The notes under the pieces were generated by a model, which was given only the letters and a program-made list of their open reading frames with translations, did not search any database and was not told where the DNA came from. From assembly GCF_024300645.1 (NCBI RefSeq), contig NZ_CP101291.1:620001-684000 (forward strand): 64,000 nt of DNA, written 5' to 3'. Positions 16,634 through 25,583 of the stretch are shown here, one piece after another. How positions within the stretch are numbered: the stretch's first letter is position 1; each line of letters starts with the position of its first letter. The stretch comes from Alteromonas sp. LMIT006. GTDB taxonomy: Bacteria > Pseudomonadota > Gammaproteobacteria > Enterobacterales > Alteromonadaceae. The position numbers were made by a program, and so were the translations under genes.

Positions 16634-17637
16634 TGATACGAGCTCGATTAGCCATAACCAGCAACGAAGGGATCAGTCTTGAGTGGGATTTGGAACCTGG
16701 GATCATGGGGGTGTTCGGTACGACAGGTGCAGGTAAATCGACCTTACTCAAAGCCATTGCAGGACTCAGCAAAGGCCAATTAATTCATTTAAGCGTCGGA
16801 CACAAAAGCCATTCCCCAGCCGACATAGTACATAACCCTTGTGTGTATTTATCACAACAGATCACCATGTTGCCGCATTTAACCGTGCTAGAAAACTTAA
16901 CCACTGTGATGCGTCACACACAATGGCCAAATAACCTGAGCCTAGAACAGATTATTTCCCTGATAGGCATTGCACATCTTAAACATCGAACCTATGACCA
17001 ACTCTCTGGCGGTGAATTACAGCTATTTGCTTTAGCTCGCACACTGGCTAGCGGTAAGCCTATCTTGCTGTTGGATGAGCCCTTTACCGCGTTAGACCAT
17101 CCTCAACGCCAACGCTTGTTGTGCACATTACATGAATTGCAACACACCCATCGTCGGCGCATTGTCATGGTCAGCCATCAGCTCAGTGATATTGTGCAGT
17201 TCTGCGCCACGGTGTTGTTTTTAGATCGTCATCGCATATTGGCTTATGGGCCAACGCATAAACACTTGGCAAAAATTCAAACTCACATGCAATTGCCCCG
17301 CAGCAACAGCTTGTTGTTAACAAAAGACGAGGAACGAAGAGAAATCACTCTGCAACATTCAAGCACTGGCCTTTATGTCAGCTCGACAATTGCCATACAA
17401 ACTGGTCGAGCAGAACTTGCTGCTGACAAAATCACCTTGAGCAACCAAGATTTATCAGCTTGCTTTCCCAACCGCCTAAGTACGACTGTGAGCCAAATAC
17501 AACAAGAAGACCATTGTGCCTATGTCACTTTAACCCATCAGACTAGCTATTTTGTCGCATCGATCACGACAAAACAGTTAGCAGCGTTAGAGCTGAATGT
17601 GCAAAGTGACATTGATGCCTATTTTGGCCCCCTTTAA
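16630..17637 (+). CDS. modC: Molybdate ABC transporter ATP-binding protein
   Basis: A 335-aa ATPase for ModAB. The start at 16630 is chosen because it overlaps the modB stop (ATGA); an upstream ATG at 16585 is possible, and 16633 is an alternative. Walker A FGTTGAGKST, signature LSGGELQLFALARTLA, Walker B ILLLDEPFTALD and MVSHQLSD are present. The C-terminal 100 residues form the TOBE-type molybdate-binding domain seen in ModC proteins, though with weak conservation. Confidence 0.9.
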   Translation: MMIRARLAITSNEGISLEWDLEPGIMGVFGTTGAGKSTLLKAIAGLSKGQLIHLSVGHKSHSPADIVHNPCVYLSQQITMLPHLTVLENLTTVMRHTQWPNNLSLEQIISLIGIAHLKHRTYDQLSGGELQLFALARTLASGKPILLLDEPFTALDHPQRQRLLCTLHELQHTHRRRIVMVSHQLSDIVQFCATVLFLDRHRILAYGPTHKHLAKIQTHMQLPRSNSLLLTKDEERREITLQHSSTGLYVSSTIAIQTGRAELAADKITLSNQDLSACFPNRLSTTVSQIQQEDHCAYVTLTHQTSYFVASITTKQLAALELNVQSDIDAYFGPL

Positions 17638-17668
17638 CCAGATACAGACACCTAATGAGATAAACAAT

Positions 17669-18199
17669 ATGTCCGCCACCAAAACATTTATACCATTACA
17701 CATCGCCATTTTAACCATTAGCGATACCCGCAATGACGACACAGACACCTCGGGTAACACCTTGGTGGATTTGGTGCTCAATTCAGGTCACCATTGTGCA
17801 ACCAAAGTCATCGTGCCCGATGATATTTATCAAATTCGCGCAGTGAGTTCGCAGTGGATAGCGGATCCCGATATCGATGTGATCATCACCACCGGTGGCA
17901 CAGGGTTTGCCGGTCGAGACTCGACGCCAGAGGCCATGCAAGTGTTGTTTGATAAAACCATAGAAGGGTTTGGTGAACTGTTTCGTCAGCAGTCTTTTGC
18001 CGAAATTGGCACCAGTACTATTCAATCTCGCTGTTTAGCGGGGCTTGCCAATCACACGGTAATCTTTTGTTTACCTGGCAGCACTGGTGCGTGCCGTACC
18101 GGTTGGTCATTGGTCGCGCCACAACTCGATGCCACCCATCGCCCGTGTAATTTTGTGGCGCATTTACGCCCTGTAGACCAGTGTACTAGTCGAGGATAG
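17669..18199 (+). CDS. moaB: Molybdopterin adenylyltransferase family protein (MoaB/MogA)
   Basis: A 176-aa MoaB-type protein that adenylylates molybdopterin before metal insertion. Start at 17669 chosen to give the usual N-terminus (PLHIAILTISDTR); the frame extends 24 codons upstream into the end of modC. Seen: TSGNTLVDLVLNSGH and the substrate loop IITTGGTGFAGRDSTPEA. It sits between the molybdate importer and moaC, five bases before the latter. Confidence 0.9.
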   Translation: MSATKTFIPLHIAILTISDTRNDDTDTSGNTLVDLVLNSGHHCATKVIVPDDIYQIRAVSSQWIADPDIDVIITTGGTGFAGRDSTPEAMQVLFDKTIEGFGELFRQQSFAEIGTSTIQSRCLAGLANHTVIFCLPGSTGACRTGWSLVAPQLDATHRPCNFVAHLRPVDQCTSRG

Positions 18200-18204
18200 A
18201 ACGA

Positions 18205-18681
18205 ATGAGCTTAACCCATCTCAACGCCCAATCTGAAGTGAATATGGTCGATGTCAGTGACAAATCCAGTACCTTGCGAACCGCGACAGCCGAAGGCTTT
18301 ATTTACCTCAATGCCACCGCATTAGAGGATGTCATGCAAGCCAATCATCGCAAAGGCGATGTGCTCACCATTGCCAAAATTGCCGGTATTCAAGGCGCCA
18401 AACAATGCGCGAGCTTGATCCCATTATGCCATCCATTGGCCTTATCCAAAGTGGAAGTCAACATCACTTGTGAGCCCGAACAAGGACGCATTAAGGTCGA
18501 TAGCTTATGTAAGTTACAGGGCGTCACCGGCGTCGAAATGGAAGCGCTCACTGCCGTTAACGTCGCCTTATTGACCTTATTTGATATGGTCAAAGCCGCT
18601 GACCCTGCCATGGTCATGCGAGACATTAAAGTCATCAGTAAAACCGGTGGCAAAACCGGCGCTTGGCGCCACTCTCAATAG
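18205..18681 (+). CDS. moaC: Cyclic pyranopterin monophosphate synthase
   Basis: A 158-aa MoaC, acting after MoaA in the first step of molybdenum-cofactor synthesis from GTP. Seen: VDVSDKSSTLRTATAEG, KGDVLTIAKIAGIQGAKQCASLIPLCHPL with the conserved HP near residue 76, and GVEMEALTAVNVALLTLFDMVKA and KTGGK near the end. Spacing is tight on both sides (5 bases from moaB, 9 to moaD). Confidence 0.95.
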   Translation: MSLTHLNAQSEVNMVDVSDKSSTLRTATAEGFIYLNATALEDVMQANHRKGDVLTIAKIAGIQGAKQCASLIPLCHPLALSKVEVNITCEPEQGRIKVDSLCKLQGVTGVEMEALTAVNVALLTLFDMVKAADPAMVMRDIKVISKTGGKTGAWRHSQ

Positions 18682-18690
18682 GAATCGATT

Positions 18691-18939
18691 ATGCTTACTG
18701 TATTATTTTTTGGCCAACTAGCTGATATCTTAAAATGCCGCTCGCTGAGCATGCCATCGCAACGTATCACTACGCTCGAAGATTTATTGTCTATACTACA
18801 AGACAGGGATCCAAAATGGGCCGATGCCTTTAGCGATGACAAACTAATGATGGCGGTGAACCAAACCCTTGTTCAAGCAAAACATCCGGTGCGCGCCGGA
18901 GATGAAGTGGCTTTTTTTCCACCCGTAACAGGAGGTTAA
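18691..18939 (+). CDS. moaD: Molybdopterin synthase sulfur-carrier subunit
   Basis: An 82-aa ubiquitin-fold protein ending VTGG; the terminal Gly-Gly is activated by MoeB and carries the thiocarboxylate used to make dithiolene sulfurs. The FFPPVTGG end is the family signature. The moaE start follows the stop directly. Confidence 0.94.
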   Translation: MLTVLFFGQLADILKCRSLSMPSQRITTLEDLLSILQDRDPKWADAFSDDKLMMAVNQTLVQAKHPVRAGDEVAFFPPVTGG

Positions 18940-19359
18940 ATGCTCAATATTGCCGTGCAACAAAAAGATTTTGATACTTTAGCTTTGTATCAACAACTCA
19001 CTCAAGACAATATTCAAGACGGAGCGATTGTGACCTTTGTTGGCCGAGTCAGGGAGTTCAATCAAGGGCACGATATCAAAGCGATGGCGCTAGAACATTA
19101 CCCTGGCATGACTGAGGCAGTGCTACATGAACTGGCTGAAACCGCGGTTGAGCGGTTTGCAGTTAATCACATTACTATTGTGCATCGCGTCGGTGAGTTG
19201 CGCTTAGCCGATCAAATCGTGTTTGTCGGAGTCTCAAGCCCTCATAGACAAGACGCGTTTGCCGCGTGCCAATGGATCATGGACACGCTCAAATCAAGCG
19301 CGCCGTTCTGGAAAAAAGAAATCACCGCGCAAGGTACTCGTTGGGTGACAGCCGACTAA
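18940..19359 (+). CDS. moaE: Molybdopterin synthase catalytic subunit
   Basis: A 139-aa MoaE, pairing with MoaD to convert precursor Z to molybdopterin. Seen: GAIVTFVGRVREFNQGHDIKAMALEHYPGM, HRVGELRLADQIVFVGVSSPHRQDAF and the active-site region KSSAPFWKKE. It is the last gene of the long nrt-mod-moa unit. Its final 66 bases are antisense to the end of the convergent TrpD-like gene. Confidence 0.95.
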   Translation: MLNIAVQQKDFDTLALYQQLTQDNIQDGAIVTFVGRVREFNQGHDIKAMALEHYPGMTEAVLHELAETAVERFAVNHITIVHRVGELRLADQIVFVGVSSPHRQDAFAACQWIMDTLKSSAPFWKKEITAQGTRWVTAD

Positions 19360-20328
19360 ATGGCGTTGACGCGCATGCCACATGGCCTTAGCCCGCAACG
19401 CCGCTTCATCAAATTCAAGGTTGTGTAGACACATGAGATACTGAGCCAAAGTTGCAAGTACCGCGGCATTGCCATAGAGATTGCTCTCTTCACCCTGCCA
19501 CACATCTAGTAGGCTCTCTACCTCCATGTGTCGTGGCTTGATTTGCCATTGACTTAGCGTTTCTGGCACATCGGTTTGAGTGATTTTTCCAGCACAAAAC
19601 TGATGCAGTTCCGTCACCCGCTCAGGATTGACTTCCGGCTCACCACCTTCGCCACGAATACACGCCACATGAGCATCATTGAGAAGTTGGGCCGTCGCTA
19701 CATGCCGTGCATCAAAGTGTCGGTGATGTACCCCATGAAAACTAACGGGCGCCTGACAAGGGTTCAGCATCCGCGCAATCGTATTAGCACTTGAGCGCAA
19801 ACCTAACTCATCGCGCATGCTGATGACCTCACACAGTTCGGGCAATATCGTTCCCAAAGGCATATAACAAAATCCACTGACATCAAGCTGGCGTTGTGCT
19901 TCCATCGCATTATTAGCAATCGGCAAGCCCAACTGCGCCAATACTGACTCAACATACAAGCGCTGTGATGCTGATTCAGTATGACCATGCAAAAATATTC
20001 GATAGCCATTTTGCGCCAAACACCATACCGCCAGTAAATACCATGGCAGGTGACGCCTTTTACCCGCATAACCTCCCAAATCTAACGACACCTCTAGACA
20101 GCTGAGTTTTGGACTCACCATTGCCCGAGCCGCGGACACAAATCCAGCGAGTTCAGTCTCACTCTCCTCTCGCATTCGTAATAACATCAAAAACGCGCCC
20201 CCTTGAGCCTGTGTGGCCTGTCCCGAGAGCAGTAATGCATAAGCATCGTGCGCCTCTTGCATCGTCAGATAACGTCCCGCGCGTTGCCCACGGCCGATGA
20301 TTTTGATGTATTGAGTAAAGGGATTCAT
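19294..20328 (-). CDS. TrpD/YbiB-like glycosyltransferase-family protein
   Basis: A 344-aa protein with the anthranilate phosphoribosyltransferase fold (glycosyl transferase family 3), closest in character to YbiB. Seen: LTMQEAHDAYALLLSGQATQAQGGAFLMLLRMREESETELAGF, the TrpD N-terminal helical domain, and LDLGGYAGKRRHLPWYLLAVWCLA in place of the TrpD GTGGD..T.N.S loop, so normal TrpD catalysis is unlikely. YbiB proteins bind nucleic acid. It lies four bases after nasA; such genes are often found beside assimilatory nitrate reductases, with role unknown. Its last 22 codons run antisense into moaE. Confidence 0.8.
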   Translation of the reverse strand: MNPFTQYIKIIGRGQRAGRYLTMQEAHDAYALLLSGQATQAQGGAFLMLLRMREESETELAGFVSAARAMVSPKLSCLEVSLDLGGYAGKRRHLPWYLLAVWCLAQNGYRIFLHGHTESASQRLYVESVLAQLGLPIANNAMEAQRQLDVSGFCYMPLGTILPELCEVISMRDELGLRSSANTIARMLNPCQAPVSFHGVHHRHFDARHVATAQLLNDAHVACIRGEGGEPEVNPERVTELHQFCAGKITQTDVPETLSQWQIKPRHMEVESLLDVWQGEESNLYGNAAVLATLAQYLMCLHNLEFDEAALRAKAMWHARQRHLVGCHPTSTLRGDFFFPERRA

Positions 20329-20331
20329 ACG

Positions 20332-23040
20332 TTATACCAAAGTGTTTGTGGTGTGGATAATGTGTTCAAGGCTGACTTTAGGTGCCTGTACACGTTCAAT
20401 AATTTGTTTGAGCTCAGGACGGCACGAGCCACAGTTGGTACCGCATTGTAGCGCTTTGCCCAAGTCTTCTAAGGTGGCATTGGGGTGTTGTGATAGATGC
20501 GAGGTGATGGTGTTTTCGCCCACTTTAAAACAGGAACAAATGGTTTGACCCTGACTGAATTCCAGCGGCACATCGCGCAACAATAAAACTCCTATTGCCT
20601 CTTTTGCTGATATCCCTGCTTGCCCTAACGAGGAGAGCCATGGCCATGGCACAAGTTCTTTATTGGGTTGCCCAAATACCATCATTTGGATCTGTCCGTC
20701 TTTGAGCAACACGGCACTAAACTGACCCTTGGGCTGATTTGATAGATGCACCCATTCGCCATCGCTCGATAAAGTATTCATAAAAGACACCGGTTCGACC
20801 GCCTCGATTGATACAGCGACATAGCCAATACCCGACTCCGCAACTGGCAATTTTGCCCAATAAGGCAAATCTAAACTGATTTCATGGCGTGAGAATATTT
20901 GCCAATGCTGAGTGGGAGTGACTGGCGCAATGCTCACCCTGACATATTTGCTGTCGGGTTGCCCAGAGATCGCATCTTTTCGAGGGCTATAGCAACGCGC
21001 CACATTGGCACTCGGCGCCGTTTGTGCTGTCCAGTGGATCGGAGCAAAACACGTTCCTTCTCGTTGTCCTTTGGCCTCGGTAAATGGCATTAATATCTTC
21101 CCATAAGGGCTCTTAACCTCTGCCAAATCGCCTTCGACTAACCCTAACTCAGCAATATCTTTAGGTGCTAATGCAAGCATTGGCTCAGTTTGATTCGCCG
21201 CTAGTGTGGCACTTCGGCCAGTGCGGGTCATCGTATGCCATTGGTCGCGATACCGACCACTATTTAAGATCCAAGGATATGCCTTATCTGCTGGTTCTTG
21301 ATGTTGTTGCAACGTCACTGGGATGAATCTGGCTTTGCCAGTCTCGGTAAAAAAACGCTTATCGGCAAACATGCGTTGTGTGCCATAGGGATGCTCTTGA
21401 TTCACTGGCCATTGAATGGGCGCTAAGGCATCATACTGAGCTCGAGTTAGCTCAGCCAAACCTGAAATATCAAAATCCCTACGTGGATAATCATCTCCAT
21501 TACACCACCCAGATAAGCGAGCATGTTCAACAAAAATGCCGTGCGGGTGGGTATAATTAAATCCTTCGGTAAAGCCCATCGCTTGTGCAACCTGAGTCAG
21601 CCATTGCCAATCGTGTTGGGCCTGACCAGGAGGTGCAATCAATCCGCGTTGACGCGAAATACATCGTTCTGAATTGGTCACTGTGCCGTTTTTTTCACCC
21701 CAGGTAGACGCAGGCAATATAATATCGGCGTATGCTAGAGTATCGTTTTGGGTAAAACACTCAGACACCACCACGCATTCACATGAGGCCAAAGCCTGTT
21801 CGATGGCGTTGCGATTGGGCAGACTCACCACAGGGTTGGTTGCCATAATCCATACGGCTTTGACTCGTCCTGAGCCGATGGCTTCGAACAAATCCACCGC
21901 TTTTAATCCCGAGGTGTGACACATAGTCGGAGATTGCCAAAAATCCTGTACCCAATCTCGATGTTGCTTGGTCTCGATATTCATATGTGCGGCGAGCATA
22001 TTTGCGAGTCCGCCGACCTCTCGTCCCCCCATCGCGTTGGGCTGGCCAGTGATTGAGAAAGGCCCCGCACCGGGCTTGCCGATTTGCCCTATCGCAAGGT
22101 GGCAATTGATAATGGCATTGCATTTGTCCACGCCTTGTACGGACTGATTAACGCCTTGGGAGTAAAAAGACAATGCACTTGGAGCTTCCACAAACCATAG
22201 ATAAAATTGTCTTATCGCCTTTTGACTGACTCCACATATCGCACTGACTTCGGCCAGTGAGTAAGCTGAGGCAGACACTGCAGCCTGCGTGAACTGCTCG
22301 GTGTGATGCGCAACAAACACATCATCCACAGCACCATTTTCAATTATAAAATTCAGCAAACCATTAAATAAGGCAATGTCACTACCTGGCTTGATCGGGA
22401 GATGCAAATCAGCGATGTCACACGTGGCGCTCTCGCGAGGATCGATAATGACAATTTTGAAAGAAGGATTGTTCGCCTTGGCTTGTTGCATGCGCTGGAA
22501 CAAGATCGGATGCGTCCACGCGGCGTTTGAGCCCACGAGCACCAGCATTTGTGTGAGATCGATATCTTCATAGCATGTAGGCACCGTATCACTGCCAAAA
22601 CTGCGCTTATAGGCGGCCACGGCAGATGACATACACAAACGAGAATTGGTATCGATGTTAGCTGAGCCTATGTATCCTTTCATCAGCTTATTGGCGACAT
22701 AATAGTCTTCTGTCAGGATTTGCCCAGAGACATAAAAGGCCACAGCATCTGGACCGTGCTCTTGAATGATTTGATTAAATCGCTCAGCAACCGCAGCGCT
22801 CGCAAGTTCGTTCGAAACTGGTTCGCCATCGACAACCGCATTTAATAATCGGCCGTCTCTACCCACAGTATCGGCCAGATGCGTGCCTTTCACACACAGT
22901 TTGCCATGATTAGCAGGATGGTGTTGCGTGCCTTTAACGGCCGTAATTTTGTCATTTATGACGGTTGCATCGACCCCGCAGCCAACGCCACAATAAGGAC
23001 ATGTGGTGCATTCTACCGATTGCTTAAAGTGCGTCTTCAT
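20332..23040 (-). CDS. nasA: Assimilatory nitrate reductase catalytic subunit
   Basis: A 902-aa cytoplasmic molybdoenzyme reducing nitrate to nitrite. N-terminal [4Fe-4S] ligands Cys14, Cys17, Cys21 and Cys49 (CPYCGVGC, GKLCVKG); molybdenum ligand Cys136 in NSRLCMSSAV; bis-MGD domains with GQPNAMGGREVGGLANMLAAH; and a C-terminal BFD-like [2Fe-2S] domain (ICSCFKVG...CGTNCGSCRPEL) as in Klebsiella NasA. No signal peptide, consistent with assimilation. It starts three bases after the NasT-like regulator gene. No separate NasB/NasC electron-transfer partner is visible in the window. Confidence 0.96.
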   Translation of the reverse strand: MKTHFKQSVECTTCPYCGVGCGVDATVINDKITAVKGTQHHPANHGKLCVKGTHLADTVGRDGRLLNAVVDGEPVSNELASAAVAERFNQIIQEHGPDAVAFYVSGQILTEDYYVANKLMKGYIGSANIDTNSRLCMSSAVAAYKRSFGSDTVPTCYEDIDLTQMLVLVGSNAAWTHPILFQRMQQAKANNPSFKIVIIDPRESATCDIADLHLPIKPGSDIALFNGLLNFIIENGAVDDVFVAHHTEQFTQAAVSASAYSLAEVSAICGVSQKAIRQFYLWFVEAPSALSFYSQGVNQSVQGVDKCNAIINCHLAIGQIGKPGAGPFSITGQPNAMGGREVGGLANMLAAHMNIETKQHRDWVQDFWQSPTMCHTSGLKAVDLFEAIGSGRVKAVWIMATNPVVSLPNRNAIEQALASCECVVVSECFTQNDTLAYADIILPASTWGEKNGTVTNSERCISRQRGLIAPPGQAQHDWQWLTQVAQAMGFTEGFNYTHPHGIFVEHARLSGWCNGDDYPRRDFDISGLAELTRAQYDALAPIQWPVNQEHPYGTQRMFADKRFFTETGKARFIPVTLQQHQEPADKAYPWILNSGRYRDQWHTMTRTGRSATLAANQTEPMLALAPKDIAELGLVEGDLAEVKSPYGKILMPFTEAKGQREGTCFAPIHWTAQTAPSANVARCYSPRKDAISGQPDSKYVRVSIAPVTPTQHWQIFSRHEISLDLPYWAKLPVAESGIGYVAVSIEAVEPVSFMNTLSSDGEWVHLSNQPKGQFSAVLLKDGQIQMMVFGQPNKELVPWPWLSSLGQAGISAKEAIGVLLLRDVPLEFSQGQTICSCFKVGENTITSHLSQHPNATLEDLGKALQCGTNCGSCRPELKQIIERVQAPKVSLEHIIHTTNTLV

Positions 23041-23043
23041 GGG

Positions 23044-23649
23044 TTAACCCAAACGCTTAGATTGATTGAGCCAAAGGTGCGACATGTCGATGATGGTTTT
23101 GGCTACTTCTTCCATCTTTTGTCCCTTATCCATGGCCATCTTCCGAATGGTTTTGTACGCCTCTGCTTCAATCATCCCTCTTTGCTCAATTAAAATGGCT
23201 TTGGCTTGCTCAACAAATTTTCGCGACGCTAGAGCGGCCTTCGTATCTGCAAGTTCCTTGTGCAAGCTTTGAGCGTGATCAAACCGAGCGATGGCGGTGG
23301 CTAACACATCAGGTGCGCGGTGCCATTCGGCATCGCCTGTCACATAGGCGCTGATATCAAGCGCGATAAGCTTTTCCATCAGCACGGCGTTGTATTGTCG
23401 TGCAAATATCACCACAGGAATAGGGTGTAACTCACGTAAGATGTGCAAAGCATCTAATGCACTGCCCAGGTCAGTATCCGAAGCAATCATCAAAGCGTCT
23501 GGCGATTCTATCTGTATTGCCTTTAACATCTCAGCACTGGCTCCTGCAAAGGTTTTTACGCGATAAGGTGAAGTGGTTAATGCTTCAGATAATTGGGTCA
23601 AACTCAGCTCATCTTCGGCGCATACCAGTACGCATGTGGGTTGACTCAT
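23044..23649 (-). CDS. nasT: NasT-like ANTAR-domain antitermination regulator
   Basis: A 201-aa regulator with an N-terminal receiver-like domain (residues 1-120) and a C-terminal ANTAR RNA-binding domain (about 140-195: KFVEQAKAILIEQRGMIEAEAYKTIRKMAMDKGQKMEEVAKTII). Start at 23649 chosen for AGGA seven bases upstream; the frame extends 24 codons further without a leader. ANTAR dimers bind paired hexaloop hairpins and prevent termination; exactly such hairpins precede nrtA and nirB here. In NasT systems the nitrate sensor is NasS, which I do not find in the window. It is translated just ahead of nasA. Confidence 0.9.
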   Translation of the reverse strand: MSQPTCVLVCAEDELSLTQLSEALTTSPYRVKTFAGASAEMLKAIQIESPDALMIASDTDLGSALDALHILRELHPIPVVIFARQYNAVLMEKLIALDISAYVTGDAEWHRAPDVLATAIARFDHAQSLHKELADTKAALASRKFVEQAKAILIEQRGMIEAEAYKTIRKMAMDKGQKMEEVAKTIIDMSHLWLNQSKRLG

Positions 23650-23961
23650 TAGGCATCCTGTCTGATTAAATAAAATAGGGTGTCTTAATAAATCAAGTAT
23701 CATACCAATAAGGCAATTCATTGATTTTATTGATATTAAACAATGTGTTTACAAAATATATTGTTGGTTTTCGTGCAGATTGAAACAAAATGGAGCAGAT
23801 TTTTCATTGAATGCACTCTATTAGGTCATTTCTTGTAAATACACTAAAAAAATTCATATTGTGCTTAATTATCTTATTGTTTTATATGGCTTTACTACAT
23901 TGGTATGGTTATTGAAAGGCCAATCAGATGAATACGAACAACCTTATTTAAGAAGCCCTTT

Positions 23962-24960
23962 ATGCTTGTTGATGGCTATCAGCGCAAATTTGCTTACGTG
24001 CGATTATCAATCACCGATGTATGTAATTTTAAATGCAATTACTGCTTACCGGATGGCTACGACTGCAGTGATAATAAAGTCCAGGGCAATGGTTGTGCAC
24101 AGCAAGCTGATTTAAGTGTGGCCGAGATAAAGCGTTTGGTGAGTGCTTTAGCTGCTGAAGGCGTCAGTAAAATTCGTATCACAGGTGGAGAGCCGGGATT
24201 ACGCAAAGATCTGACAAAGATCATAGAAGTCATCGCGCAGACTCCAGGGATAAAAGAAATCGCCTTAACCACCAACGGCTTTAACCTAAAACGCAATATC
24301 GAAACTTGGCAACGTGCCGGATTGACCCAACTCAACGTCAGCATTGATAGTCTCATACCAGAGCAGTTTCAGCTCATTACCGGCTCTCGTCAATTTACAC
24401 GCGTCATGGATGGATTACAAAAAGCCATTGCGTTGGGCATACCCTGTAAAGTGAACACCGTCATGTTGGCTCAATATAATTTAGGTCAGTGGCATCAGTT
24501 TTTGCAATGGATCAAAACAACGCCGGTTTCTTTGCGTTTTATCGAACTGATGCAAACCGGCGACAATACAAAATATTTTCATGAGAACCATGTTAATGCA
24601 GAGCATTTTTATCGGCGTTTACAAGCACGTGGCTGGTCACTGCAAGCCAAATCCGACACAACGGGGCCAGCCCTGACCCTGACGCATCCAGATTACGTGG
24701 GATCCATCGGCTTTATCATGCCATATAGCAAAGATTTTTGTGCAAGTTGTAATCGCTTACGAGTTACTTCGCGTGGCGCCATGCATCCCTGTTTGTTTGC
24801 GGATGAAGGACATTCTCTGAGACACCTGTTGCAAGACGATTCACAACAAATGCTGTTGCAACATTGGCTCAGACAACAACTGCTCACTAAAGCAAAAGCC
24901 CACCAGTTACACGAACAACAAGTGGGTGCAACCAAACATCTCGCCATGCTCGGTGGCTAG
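23962..24960 (+). CDS. moaA: GTP 3',8-cyclase
   Basis: A 332-aa radical-SAM enzyme starting molybdenum-cofactor synthesis from GTP with MoaC. N-terminal SAM cluster Cys21, Cys25, Cys28 (CNFKCNYC); ITGGEPGLRKD; C-terminal second cluster FCASCNRLRVTSRGAMHPC; and the essential C-terminal Gly-Gly (MLGG). The usual GEPLL reads GEPGL here. It starts a separate + strand unit with mobA, diverging from nasT; the 312 bases between the two starts show no sigma-54 motif or cofactor riboswitch that I can support. Confidence 0.94.
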   Translation: MLVDGYQRKFAYVRLSITDVCNFKCNYCLPDGYDCSDNKVQGNGCAQQADLSVAEIKRLVSALAAEGVSKIRITGGEPGLRKDLTKIIEVIAQTPGIKEIALTTNGFNLKRNIETWQRAGLTQLNVSIDSLIPEQFQLITGSRQFTRVMDGLQKAIALGIPCKVNTVMLAQYNLGQWHQFLQWIKTTPVSLRFIELMQTGDNTKYFHENHVNAEHFYRRLQARGWSLQAKSDTTGPALTLTHPDYVGSIGFIMPYSKDFCASCNRLRVTSRGAMHPCLFADEGHSLRHLLQDDSQQMLLQHWLRQQLLTKAKAHQLHEQQVGATKHLAMLGG

Positions 24961-24995
24961 CAAGAAAAGGTATTAAGTCAAATTAGGGAGCACAG

Positions 24996-25577
24996 ATGCA
25001 CATTACAGGCGTTATATTAGCGGGCGGTTTAAGCCAACGCATGGGACAGGATAAGGCGACCTTACAGCGCAACGGACAATCCATGTTGGCCTTTGGCTGT
25101 GAATTATTACAAGCACTGCCTATTCAAGATATTGTGATCAATGCCAATGTGTCACACCACACCCCCTATGAGGTGATAGGTGACGACTATCCCAAGTGCG
25201 GTCCGCTATCAGGCTTGCATACGGTGATGAAAGCATTACAGCACCGCACAGATGCCCTATTATGTATTCCAATCGATCAGCCGCTAATGACCACTGAGCC
25301 TTTGTTAGAGCTGATAAAAGCAGGTCAGTCGTCACACCATGTCGTGCATTTTGATCAGCAACCTTTACCTATCTGGTTGCCGATGCAAATTGCCGTACTG
25401 TCCGAATTAGAATCAAGACTCACCCAACCACAGCAAAGCAAAGGTCAGTATCGTCTCGGGGATTTTTGTCGCTGGGCCAAGGCAATGATTTTACCAGTTT
25501 TAGACCCTAGCATTTGGCTCAATACCAATACCCCAAAACAGTGGCAAGAGGCTCTGAATGCGGCACCTAAAAATTAA
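24996..25577 (+). CDS. mobA: Molybdenum cofactor guanylyltransferase
   Basis: A 193-aa MobA that joins GMP to Mo-molybdopterin, forming the bis-MGD cofactor NasA needs. The nucleotide-binding loop ILAGGLSQRMGQDKA is at residues 7-21, with CGPLSGL near 67 and a MobA-type IDQPLMT in the middle. AGGGAG precedes the ATG. It ends six bases before the convergent moeB. Confidence 0.94.
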   Translation: MHITGVILAGGLSQRMGQDKATLQRNGQSMLAFGCELLQALPIQDIVINANVSHHTPYEVIGDDYPKCGPLSGLHTVMKALQHRTDALLCIPIDQPLMTTEPLLELIKAGQSSHHVVHFDQQPLPIWLPMQIAVLSELESRLTQPQQSKGQYRLGDFCRWAKAMILPVLDPSIWLNTNTPKQWQEALNAAPKN

Positions 25578-25583
25578 AGCGTG

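Noticed and set aside
23650-23961. Molybdenum-cofactor riboswitch or sigma-54 promoter between nasT and moaA
   Set aside because: No TGGCAC/TTGC pair on either strand and no stem set I could fold convincingly by eye; a covariance search would decide.
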